Origin: an uncultured Desulfobacteraceae bacterium
GTDB lineage: Bacteria > Desulfobacterota > Desulfobacteria > Desulfobacterales > Desulfatirhabdiaceae
DNA: 64,000 bases
Reading direction: 5' to 3'
Assembly: GCA_903953895.1 (NCBI GenBank)
Contig: CAJBLH010000217.1
Coordinates: 62,001 to 126,000, forward strand
In this document: piece by piece, positions 26,496 to 35,864 of the stretch
Position numbering within the stretch: the first letter of the stretch is position 1
Layout of the letters: each line of letters begins with the position of its first letter
Notes under the pieces: generated by a model
The model's input: only the letters and a program-made list of their open reading frames with translations
What the model was told of the DNA's origin: nothing
The model's database searches: none
Made by a program: the position numbers and the translations under genes

Positions 26496-27662
26496 TTAGA
26501 TAAAACACCTTTTCGGAAGGACTGGAGTCTGCTGCCAGTCTGCCGGCAGCTTCTGATCGGAAGCTTCTCCGAATTTGGCTTTAACTTTTTTCAGTCCGGG
26601 TCTGGCATAATGCATATGGCCTTCTTTCAGGGTACGACCATTGATGACAGCCTCAGAGCGCAGCCTGTGGCCGATGGTTTTTTCCATCTGTTTGCCGAGC
26701 CACAGAATCCTGTTTACATCATAACCATGTTCAATCCCCATTTCATCGATCTGAACCAGAGTGTCTTCCAGGCAAACCAGACCTACATAGCGCGGATCAT
26801 CATAATAATAGTCGCCGGTCCCCTTGGTGGGGCAGTCATCCAGGAAATTGGCAGGTTGACCGCCCAGGCCGCCCAGCGTGGCTTCAAAATGGGTGATGCC
26901 GGCCTGAAGCGACGCCAGAACCGATGCAGACGCCACTCGCTTGGTTTCGTGAAAATGGGCGATGTGCAGCGCAGGATTGGGAATTTCATCCAGAATCATG
27001 GAAAAATAGCGATAGACGTTGGCTGCAGAAGCGCTGCCGTCGTGGTCCGCATGTTCCACATCATGCGCGCCGATCGACAGCCATCGTTTGGTGAACTCGA
27101 CCGCATCCTTCAGTTCCGTGGCGCCGCCGATGGGGCTGCCCCAGATGGTACTGACGGTACCACACATTTTAATACCGGCATCCGTGCATTTCTGGATGCA
27201 TCGTTCGGCTTCTTTCCAGTAATCGGGCAGGGATGTGCCGGAATTGGCAAAATGATGCTCTTCTTCGGTGGATACCATCATGAGAATCCGATCCGGACCG
27301 ACACCTTTCTGTTTAAGGGCAATGGCCCGATCCACAGCACTTTCCCGGATGGTAATGGCGGTCAGGCAGATGTCTTCGTAGTTGATCCCTTTTTTGGCGC
27401 AGCGGCTTTTGAACCGGTCGCTTCTTAAATGCGCCAGGAGCTGCTCGGCATCCCTGAACTGGGGCATTGAAACGGGATTGCCCAGATTGGTGACTTCAAT
27501 GTTGCGGCATCCGGCAAAAATCAATTCTTCCAGATAAAAAATTTTGGCGGGTGTAGAAACAAATTTTTCTTCATGCTGGAAACCGTCTCGAATCGTAATG
27601 TCGCCAATGGTGACTTTTCGGGGCATTCTGGGGAAAATTTTCCAGTAATCATACTCGGTCAT
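26496..27662 (-). CDS. HMG-CoA lyase-like DRE-TIM metallolyase
   Basis: 388 residues. DITIRDGFQHEE matches the DRE-TIM active-site strand (D-x-T-x-R-D-G-x-Q), EVTNLGNP follows, and the metal-binding HIAHFHET gives the H-x-H pair. EATLGGLGGQPAN matches the GLGG loop of hydroxymethylglutaryl-CoA lyases. The family cleaves HMG-CoA, citramalyl-CoA or similar acids. Immediately upstream on the same strand are an enoyl-CoA hydratase and an acyl-CoA dehydrogenase, so a role in branched acyl-CoA degradation is likely. The C-terminus (about 70 residues, ending CFI) extends past the core. The exact substrate is not determined. Confidence 0.7.
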   Translation of the reverse strand: MTEYDYWKIFPRMPRKVTIGDITIRDGFQHEEKFVSTPAKIFYLEELIFAGCRNIEVTNLGNPVSMPQFRDAEQLLAHLRSDRFKSRCAKKGINYEDICLTAITIRESAVDRAIALKQKGVGPDRILMMVSTEEEHHFANSGTSLPDYWKEAERCIQKCTDAGIKMCGTVSTIWGSPIGGATELKDAVEFTKRWLSIGAHDVEHADHDGSASAANVYRYFSMILDEIPNPALHIAHFHETKRVASASVLASLQAGITHFEATLGGLGGQPANFLDDCPTKGTGDYYYDDPRYVGLVCLEDTLVQIDEMGIEHGYDVNRILWLGKQMEKTIGHRLRSEAVINGRTLKEGHMHYARPGLKKVKAKFGEASDQKLPADWQQTPVLPKRCFI

Positions 27663-27693
27663 GGTGGACTGTTCTCCTTAATTCATTGAAAAA

Positions 27694-27721
27694 TTTTACA
27701 TGGATATACAGGATGGACAGG
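27694..27721. repeat. Dispersed short repeat, copy 1
   Basis: 28 bp beginning TTTTACATGGATATACAGG. It matches the sequence at 49895-49922 at 27 of 28 positions. Both copies are intergenic. Confidence 0.7.
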
Positions 27722-27828
27722 ATAAGATAAATCAGAATAGAAAGCATTCTTCTTTATCTTGAATATTTTGTTCCTCCGTGTAAATGAAAAAACACCACGA
27801 TCAGTGAGATTTTTTCATGTGAGTTGAC

Positions 27829-28611
27829 TTATATGCCTTTGTACACGGGTTTGCGTTTTTCGCGGAAGGCGGCCAGGCCCTCGAGTCGGTCCTGGGTTGG
27901 GATGCACACCCAGTAGGCATTGGATTCAATGGCCAGACCGGTGGAAAGATCGGTTTCAAGGCCGTAGTTGATGGCGTATTTGGCCTGTTCGATGGCGATG
28001 GGTCCGGTTTCGCAGATCATGGCCGCCATTTTGAATGCTTCCGTCAGAAGCTGATCAGGTTCACATATCTGGTTGGCGAGTCCGATGGTCAGGGCCTCGT
28101 CTGCGCCAACCCGTTTGCCGGTAAAAATCAGCTCTTTGGCCTTGCCTTTTCCCACAAGCCGGGGGAGCCGCTGGGTGCCGCCGGCGCCGGGAATGATGGC
28201 CAGGCGGGTTTCGGTAAGCCCCATCAAAGCGGTTTTGGAGACGATGCGGATATCGGATGCCAGCGCCAGCTCGGTGCCGCCTCCCAGTGCAATGCCGTTG
28301 ACAGCGGCAATGACAGGCTTGTTCAGGTATTCGATGGCGGTAAACAGATTTCGAATGGTCAAAATATATTCCTTGACCTGGGCGGGGCTCATGCCGACCC
28401 TTTCCTTCAAATCCGCCCCGGAGCAGAATGCTTTATCGCCTGCGCCGGTAATGATGACGACGCGGACTTCCGTCATGAACCGGATTGCCTCCACCTCCTG
28501 CTGCAAGGCGCGAAGCAGATCGAAGCTGAGCGAATTCATCACTCCCGGCCGATTCAACGTCAGGAGGATAACGCCGTCCTTTTCTTCCTTCAGTAAGATA
28601 TTCTCTTCCAT
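27829..28611 (-). CDS. Enoyl-CoA hydratase/isomerase family protein, methylglutaconyl-CoA hydratase-like
   Basis: 260 residues of the crotonase fold. The oxyanion-hole segments are FCSGADLKER (about 60-70) and ALGGGTELALASDIR; GLTETRLAIIPGAGGTQRLP carries the catalytic-loop region. GADLKER with GLxETxLAIIPGxGGTQRLPR is particularly like AUH-type 3-methylglutaconyl-CoA hydratases. It sits between an acyl-CoA dehydrogenase and an HMG-CoA lyase homologue, which fits a leucine/isovalerate-type route, although a biotin carboxylase for the intermediate step is absent here. Confidence 0.85.
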   Translation of the reverse strand: MEENILLKEEKDGVILLTLNRPGVMNSLSFDLLRALQQEVEAIRFMTEVRVVIITGAGDKAFCSGADLKERVGMSPAQVKEYILTIRNLFTAIEYLNKPVIAAVNGIALGGGTELALASDIRIVSKTALMGLTETRLAIIPGAGGTQRLPRLVGKGKAKELIFTGKRVGADEALTIGLANQICEPDQLLTEAFKMAAMICETGPIAIEQAKYAINYGLETDLSTGLAIESNAYWVCIPTQDRLEGLAAFREKRKPVYKGI

Positions 28612-28657
28612 GGTTCTCCGTTAACGATCAGTATGAAAATTATTATTCTATACTTTA

Positions 28658-29806
28658 TCAGCACCCAATGTAGCGAGAGATCACGATTCTCTGGACTTCC
28701 GATGTGCCTTCGCCGATTTCAAGAAGCTTATGGTCCCGATAGAATCTTTCGACGCCGTATTCTTTCATCAGTCCGTAGCCGCCATGAATCTGAACCGCGT
28801 GATTGACGACCCGGCCCATGACTTCGGAGCAGTAAAGCTTGGCCATGGCCGCCTCTTTTTCAAAGGGCCGATGCTGGTTTCTCAGCCAGCAGGCTTTGTA
28901 CATGAGGTTTCGGGCGCATTCGATTTCCATGGCGCAGTCTGCCAGTTTGAATGCAATTGCCTGGAATTTGCAGATCGGTTGACCGAACTGAACCCGTTCT
29001 TTGGCATATTTCAGGCCGGCGTCGTAAGCGCCTTGTGCGCCGCCAAGCCCCATGGCGCCGATGGAAAGCCTGCCGCCGTCCAGCGTTTTCAGCATCTGGT
29101 GAAACCCGTCGCCGCGTTTGCCCAGTATTTGGCTGTCTGACACCCGTACATTGTCGAAATACAGCTCGGCGGTGTTGGATGCGCGCCACATCATTTTTTT
29201 ATGCATGGGAACGGCTTTAAAGCCGGGGGTGCCGCTTTCAACCAGAAAGCAGGTATATTCCGGCCGGCCGTTGGAGCGGGTTCCGGTAATGGCCTGAACC
29301 GTAACACCCATCGTCATTTCACATGCGGCATTGGTGATAAAAATTTTCGAGCCGTTGATGACCCAATCATTGCCATCCTGAACGGCGGTGGTTTTGCTGC
29401 CGCCGGCGTCCGATCCGGCTGTGGGTTCTGTCAGGCCAAAGCCCCAGAGCCCTTTTCCTGAACAAAGTGTCGGAAGATATTTTCTTTTCTGCTCTTCGGA
29501 ACCGAAATAATATAGAGGTCCGATGCCAAGCGAATTGCCGGCTGCAACGGTCGCCGCCTGGGAGCCGTCAACTCTGGCGACCTCCTCCACAGCGATAATA
29601 TAGGACAGATAATCCATGCCCTGACCGGCATAATCTTCCGATACAAACATGCCAAAAAGACCGATATCTCCCATTTTGCGGGTCAGTTCCGGTGAAAATG
29701 TCTCTGATTCATCCAGATCTGAGGCAATGGGGGCGATTTCGCTGAGAGAAAACTTTCGAACTTCCTTGCGGATCATTTCCTGTTCTTTGGTAAGATCAAA
29801 ATCCAA
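28658..29806 (-). CDS. Acyl-CoA dehydrogenase
   Basis: 382 residues from a TTG start at 29804-29806, chosen because AAGGAGGA sits six bases upstream and this gives the usual family length; a frame from 29872 would run through the operator. FAD/substrate motifs include FGLTEPTAGSDAGG, VERFYRDHKLLEIGEGTSE and HGGYGLMKEYG. The EGT glutamate occupies the catalytic base position of short/medium-chain enzymes rather than the isovaleryl-CoA dehydrogenase position. It would pass electrons to ETF. It is the first gene of the three-gene acyl-CoA unit. Confidence 0.9.
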   Translation of the reverse strand: MDFDLTKEQEMIRKEVRKFSLSEIAPIASDLDESETFSPELTRKMGDIGLFGMFVSEDYAGQGMDYLSYIIAVEEVARVDGSQAATVAAGNSLGIGPLYYFGSEEQKRKYLPTLCSGKGLWGFGLTEPTAGSDAGGSKTTAVQDGNDWVINGSKIFITNAACEMTMGVTVQAITGTRSNGRPEYTCFLVESGTPGFKAVPMHKKMMWRASNTAELYFDNVRVSDSQILGKRGDGFHQMLKTLDGGRLSIGAMGLGGAQGAYDAGLKYAKERVQFGQPICKFQAIAFKLADCAMEIECARNLMYKACWLRNQHRPFEKEAAMAKLYCSEVMGRVVNHAVQIHGGYGLMKEYGVERFYRDHKLLEIGEGTSEVQRIVISRYIGC

Positions 29807-29853
29807 CGGATTTCCTCCTTTTTCTGCGACTGTGAAAAAAATGGAACAAAATC

Positions 29854-29871
29854 TGAACGAGCGCTCAGTCA
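29854..29871. promoter_or_regulatory. TetR-family-type operator upstream of the acyl-CoA dehydrogenase
   Basis: TGAACGAGCGCTCAGTCA is an 18-bp palindrome with 7 of 9 half-site pairs matching around AGCGCT. It sits directly downstream of the -10 of the minus-strand promoter. Sites of this form are bound by FadR/PsrA-like TetR repressors released by acyl-CoA. No TetR gene is in the window. Confidence 0.55.
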
Positions 29872-29877
29872 AATAAC

Positions 29878-29905
29878 TTTATCATGCCGTTTTTCATTTT
29901 GTCAA
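29878..29905 (-). promoter_or_regulatory. Promoter of the acyl-CoA dehydrogenase unit
   Basis: A perfect TTGACA (29900-29905, minus strand) and GATAAA (29878-29883) are spaced by 16 bp. The operator-like palindrome starts 6 bp downstream. Confidence 0.6.
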
Positions 29906-29988
29906 GTTTTTATCGCGCAATTGGGAGTTGACTGCTGTCCTTGAGTTGCTCGACTGCTTGGTGTATGCTGATCCGAAAGGAAACTTTA

Positions 29989-31833
29989 TTGGAGTCATCA
30001 TCTCAGGAATATTCGCAGTTGCTGGCCGGCGTATCCGTCGATCCGGGTGTTTATTTGATGAAAGACGCCGCCGGAAAAATCATTTATGTCGGAAAAGCCA
30101 GAAATTTAAAGAAACGTCTGAATTCCTATTTCAACCGGCCGGAGCATGCGGATACAAAAACCGCGGTTCTGGTGAAAAAGATCGCATCCATCGAAACCAT
30201 TATTACGGCAACCGAAAACGAAGCCTTGATTCTGGAATCGACGCTGATCAAAAAGCATCGGCCCCGGTATAATGTCATATTAAAAGACGATAAGCGATAC
30301 CCGTCGCTTCGGATGGACATCAAAAGTGCCTACCCCAGTTTAACGGTCGTGCGAAAAATCAACCGGGATGGGGCCTTGTATTTCGGGCCCTACACGTCGC
30401 CGCCGGCTGTCTATCAAACCCTTAAAGTCATCAACAAAACATTTCGGCTGCGCAAATGCAAGGATCGGATGTTCAAAGTCCGGACCAGGCCTTGTCTGAA
30501 TTATCAGATCGGTTCCTGTCTTGGGCCGTGTTGCCTTACGGTGGACCCGGAACGGTATCAGGAGATGGTGCGGGAAGTCGTTTTGTTTTTAAAAGGCAGA
30601 ACGCCGGATCTGGTGGCGAAGCTAAAACAGGATATGCATGCTGCAGCCGCGGAAAGGCAGTATGAACTGGCCGCCGAAATTCGTGATAAACTCTTTGCCA
30701 TCGAAAAGACTCTGGAAAAGCAGATCGTTGTCATGCCGGATTTTCAGGATCGGGATGTCATCGCTTTTTCCCGTTCACCTGCGGATGTGATTGTGACGAT
30801 TCTCTTTGTCCGGGCCGGGCATCTGGTGGGGTCGAGAAATTATCATTTCTCAGAAACCCTGGCATCCGATGCCGAATTGATCGGATCGTTCATTCAGCAA
30901 TTTTATGAGCAGACCACCCATATTCCGGATGAAATTCTGGTCTCGGCAGCCTTTGATGGCATGGATGTGATTCAGGAATGGTTGACGGACCTGAAGAAAA
31001 CCAAGGTGGAAGTGCTTCTGCCCCAGAAAGGCCCCAAAGTCCACCTGATTCATATGGCCGAGCAGAATGCCGGAAACGAGCTAAGGCAACTTATCGAAGA
31101 CAGGATGAACGATCAGAGCCTGCTACAGCGGCTTCAGAAACAGTTGAATCTGGCCAGGCTTCCGGAGCGCATTGAGTGTTTCGACAATTCCAATATATCC
31201 GGAACCCAGCCGGTTTCCGCGATGGTGGTTTTTGAACAGACCCGGCCGAAAAAATCCGATTATCGAAAATATCACATCAAAACCGTTTCCGAGCCAGACG
31301 ATTACGCAACCATGGCCGAGGTACTCAAACGCCGATATGGAAAAGGGGACGGCTCCGCGCCTTTTCCGGATCTACTGATGGTGGATGGTGGAAAAGGACA
31401 ACTGGGCATCGCCATGTCTGTACTGGAGGAGTTGAATCTATCGGGCCGCTTCGATGTGATCGGCATTGCCAAAAAAGACGATATCAAAGGCGAAACCCAG
31501 GATAAAATCTATAAACCGGGGCGGATGAACCCTGTCAATCTGGACAGGGATGGCAGTCTGCTGCTGTTTCTACAGCGGATACGAGATGAAGCCCACCGCT
31601 TTGTCATTACCTTTCATCGGGCCCGACGGGGGGCAGCGGCGATCCGTTCGGTGCTGGACGCCATTCCCGGAGTCGGACCAAAGCGAAAGCAGGCGCTACT
31701 CAAACATTTCGGAAGCATCAAGGCCATTCGGGCCGCCTCCCTTGATGAATTGTCTCAGGCTCCCGGGATGAATCGAAAAACAGCGGAAATGATCCGGAGC
31801 AGGCTGTCAATTCCATTGACAGAAGATGAATAG
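29989..31833 (+). CDS. uvrC: Excinuclease ABC subunit C
   Basis: About 614 residues. The TTG at 29989 is preferred because AAAGGA lies about seven bases upstream; ATG 29965 is in frame but lacks a ribosome site. The N-terminal GIY-YIG nuclease reads GVYLMKDAAGKIIYVGKARN. A UVR motif lies in the 200-240 region, and ECFDNSNISGTQPVSAMVVF begins the RNase-H-like endonuclease. The C-terminal HhH domain is IPGVGPKRKQALLKHFGS. It makes the 3' and 5' incisions in nucleotide excision repair. Confidence 0.95.
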   Translation: MESSSQEYSQLLAGVSVDPGVYLMKDAAGKIIYVGKARNLKKRLNSYFNRPEHADTKTAVLVKKIASIETIITATENEALILESTLIKKHRPRYNVILKDDKRYPSLRMDIKSAYPSLTVVRKINRDGALYFGPYTSPPAVYQTLKVINKTFRLRKCKDRMFKVRTRPCLNYQIGSCLGPCCLTVDPERYQEMVREVVLFLKGRTPDLVAKLKQDMHAAAAERQYELAAEIRDKLFAIEKTLEKQIVVMPDFQDRDVIAFSRSPADVIVTILFVRAGHLVGSRNYHFSETLASDAELIGSFIQQFYEQTTHIPDEILVSAAFDGMDVIQEWLTDLKKTKVEVLLPQKGPKVHLIHMAEQNAGNELRQLIEDRMNDQSLLQRLQKQLNLARLPERIECFDNSNISGTQPVSAMVVFEQTRPKKSDYRKYHIKTVSEPDDYATMAEVLKRRYGKGDGSAPFPDLLMVDGGKGQLGIAMSVLEELNLSGRFDVIGIAKKDDIKGETQDKIYKPGRMNPVNLDRDGSLLLFLQRIRDEAHRFVITFHRARRGAAAIRSVLDAIPGVGPKRKQALLKHFGSIKAIRAASLDELSQAPGMNRKTAEMIRSRLSIPLTEDE

Positions 31834-31914
31834 AGACGTAAAGGATATCGACTTTACCGTGAACATACTGTTAACAGCGAAATACATGAAAAAAAGATGT
31901 ATAAGGAATTTCTC

Positions 31915-33117
31915 ATGGAACCCACTGTCTCAATTGACAAGGAAGCCCTGGAATCTGAAGAAGCTGCTGAACCTCCGCTCCTGACATGCTTCGGCAGTTC
32001 AAGGTCCAGGGCTTTTCTACAACAGTTTTACCCCGATGTAACGCTTGCCGAATGGAATGACTGGCGCTGGCAGTTGAATAACAGCATAACGGACGTGCAG
32101 GCGCTTTCTCGATTCATCACACTTTCCCCAACCGAGTGCCGTTCGCCGGATATTCACCCCCGGAATCTGCCCCTTCGTATTACCCCTTATTATGCTTCAC
32201 TTCTGGATACAAGCGATCCCGATCATTCACTGCGTCGATCCGTGATCCCCACTTCAGCGGAATATGTTTTTTCTCCCGACGAAAGCAGAGATCCCCTTTG
32301 CGAAGATGATCACAGCCCGGTTCCGGGCCTCGTACACCGCTATCCGGACCGGGTTTTATTCCTGGTGACCGGAGACTGTTCCACCTTCTGCCGGTACTGT
32401 ACCCGATCGCGAATGGTCGGAAAGCGAGACAACGCATCCAACAACCCTTCCCGATGGTCGGCAGCCATCGATTACATACAGGCGCATACCGAAGTCAGGG
32501 ATGTGCTGATATCGGGCGGAGACCCGTTGACCCTTGCCGATGATGTGCTGGAATCGATCATCCAGCGGCTGAGACGAATCCGTCATGTGGAGATGATCCG
32601 CATCGGTACGAAAATACCGGTGACCCTGCCGCAGCGGATCACCGCCTCTCTGGTTTTGATGCTGAAAAAATATCACCCTTTGTGGATGAGCATTCATGTG
32701 ACGCACCCGGAAGAGCTGACGCCGGAGTGCGAAACCGCGTGCGCCAGATTGGCGGATGCCGGCATCCCACTGGGTAGCCAGACGGTGATGCTGAAAGGGG
32801 TTAACGATAACATCGCATCCCTGAAAGCACTCATGCACGGGTTGATCCGATTTCGCATCAAGCCGTATTATCTGTTTCAGTGTGATCCCATTCCGGGCTC
32901 TTCGCATTTTCGAACACCTGTTTCAAAGGGACTCGAGATGATTCAGGGGCTAAGGGGCCATACCAGCGGCTATGCCGTGCCCACGTTTGCAATCGATGCG
33001 CCCGGAGGCGGCGGCAAAATCCCGCTGCTTCCGGAATATGTGATCGGTCGGGATGAAAACGGTTTGATTCTTAGAAATTATGAAGGGAAGATTTTCTGTT
33101 ATCCGGACAAGGGATAA
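31915..33117 (+). CDS. kamA: Lysine 2,3-aminomutase
   Basis: 400 residues from ATG 31915, which follows AAGGA by seven bases. The radical SAM cluster motif is C155-x3-C159-x2-C162 (CSTFCRYC). The PLP lysine is K368 in DAPGGGGK. Asp324 (QCDP) and Asp361 (DAPGGGG) align with the two Asp residues that hold the lysine side-chain amino group in the clostridial enzyme, which argues against the glutamate-specific variant. It interconverts L-lysine and beta-lysine. The acetyltransferase AblB, which makes the osmolyte N-epsilon-acetyl-beta-lysine, is not adjacent. Confidence 0.85.
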   Translation: MEPTVSIDKEALESEEAAEPPLLTCFGSSRSRAFLQQFYPDVTLAEWNDWRWQLNNSITDVQALSRFITLSPTECRSPDIHPRNLPLRITPYYASLLDTSDPDHSLRRSVIPTSAEYVFSPDESRDPLCEDDHSPVPGLVHRYPDRVLFLVTGDCSTFCRYCTRSRMVGKRDNASNNPSRWSAAIDYIQAHTEVRDVLISGGDPLTLADDVLESIIQRLRRIRHVEMIRIGTKIPVTLPQRITASLVLMLKKYHPLWMSIHVTHPEELTPECETACARLADAGIPLGSQTVMLKGVNDNIASLKALMHGLIRFRIKPYYLFQCDPIPGSSHFRTPVSKGLEMIQGLRGHTSGYAVPTFAIDAPGGGGKIPLLPEYVIGRDENGLILRNYEGKIFCYPDKG

Positions 33118-33165
33118 TCGGGCAGGGGGAATTTTTGCCGGATCATGATTTCAATCCATTTTTGT

Positions 33166-33240
33166 TTCACCGCAAAGACGCAAAGGTCGCGAAGATAAAG
33201 CCAGTTTGTCACTAAATTCTCTTTGCGATCTTTGCGTGAA
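33166..33240. repeat. Imperfect inverted repeat of the CGCAAAGACGCAAAG type, copy 1
   Basis: TTCACCGCAAAGACGCAAAGG at 33166-33186 faces CTTTGCGATCTTTGCGTGAA at 33221-33240. A related element lies at 39301-39379. Both are intergenic, and the arms contain internal CGCAAAG direct repeats. This looks like a dispersed REP/MITE-like unit. Confidence 0.65.
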
Positions 33241-33264
33241 TATAATCTATATGTCAATGCACCA

Positions 33265-34665
<1,401 letters not shown>

Positions 34666-35793
34666 TCATGCTGAAAGACCGGCAAGCCACTGGCTTGCCG
34701 ATAACAAGGATATCTTTTGGATCACCTGCTCATGTCGCAAATGGTGTACCAGTTGGATGGCTTCTGCATCGGGCAGTTTTTCCAAAAAATATCGCAGGTT
34801 TTTGGAAATTGTATCGTCTGCGTACTTCACTTCGATCAACTGTAAAATCGTGTTGTCTTTACAAATGGCGAAGTCCACTTCTTTTCCTTCTTTGGTGCGC
34901 AGGTAATGCAGAGAAGCAACCTCTCCTTTTGTATCCTGCAAATAGCCGACATGTTTCAACAGGCTGACAGCAATGGTGTTTTCGAGACGTACGCCGTCAT
35001 CCCCCCGGACAAAACCGGTGTCGTAAAAATAGACTTTGGGCTCTTTCAGCAGGGAACGCGCAATGTTTCGATGAAAAGGCCGGATCAGAAAGATGATGTA
35101 TAAACTCTCCAGAATTTCTACATATTTGCGCACCGTATTGGGAGACAGTTGCAGATCGACGGCAAGAGAAGTATATGAGAGGGGAGAACCGACACGATCC
35201 CGCAGCAATTCCAGAAGCAGCCGGATGGAGCGAATCTCCTGAATACGGCTGAATTCCAGGATATCTTCCCGAACCAGATCTGTATAATATTGATACCTCC
35301 AGCGGGAGGCCTCTGTTTCCGATCCTGTCAGAAACGGTTCCGGAAAACCGCCGAAGCGGTTTAACATATCCAGGGCGTCGTATGGAGCCATTTGATCTTT
35401 CAGCTCCCGGACAGACAACGGATAAAAATGATAGTGGAAATAGCGACCGGCCAGGGATTCTCCGGATTGACGAAAAGTTTCCAACCGCGCACTTCCCGTT
35501 ACCAAAATTGACTGAATGTCGGGGCGAGTGTCGAAGATGCCTTTCAGAGAAGCTTTCCAGCCCTTTATCTTGTGGATTTCATCGAATACGAGAAAATCCG
35601 TATTCAGCGGCCAGGACTGGGACTGAAAAACCTGACGATCCTTGACAGCATCGGTATTGAGATATTGCGGTCTCTGAAATCCCGTTACGAGCTGTTTTGC
35701 CAGAAAAGTTTTGCCGATCTGACGGGGCCCGGTCAGGATGACCATTTTTCGGGTCAGGTCTATTTTGATCGGATCGAAAAGGTATCGTTTCAT
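34666..35793 (-). CDS. AAA ATPase with DUF4143 domain
   Basis: 375 residues. Walker A is GPRQIGKTFLAKQL (about 21-34) and Walker B is DFLVFDEIHK. It then has the characteristic SILVTGSARLETFRQSGESL and the C-terminal DUF4143 nuclease-like domain (LRTKEGKEVDFAICKDNTIL, with the E-V-D-F and ...LIEVKYAD elements). These ATPases are common in bacteria and archaea. Their role is unclear, although links to toxin-antitoxin or mobile loci have been suggested. It is a stand-alone gene here, flanked by an AT-rich region. Confidence 0.85.
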   Translation of the reverse strand: MKRYLFDPIKIDLTRKMVILTGPRQIGKTFLAKQLVTGFQRPQYLNTDAVKDRQVFQSQSWPLNTDFLVFDEIHKIKGWKASLKGIFDTRPDIQSILVTGSARLETFRQSGESLAGRYFHYHFYPLSVRELKDQMAPYDALDMLNRFGGFPEPFLTGSETEASRWRYQYYTDLVREDILEFSRIQEIRSIRLLLELLRDRVGSPLSYTSLAVDLQLSPNTVRKYVEILESLYIIFLIRPFHRNIARSLLKEPKVYFYDTGFVRGDDGVRLENTIAVSLLKHVGYLQDTKGEVASLHYLRTKEGKEVDFAICKDNTILQLIEVKYADDTISKNLRYFLEKLPDAEAIQLVHHLRHEQVIQKISLLSASQWLAGLSA

Positions 35794-35864
35794 GGCGACT
35801 ATAAATCACGGCATTGCATAATCGTCAAGACTATTCCGCAACTCCGTGAGGGTAAGTCGAAACT

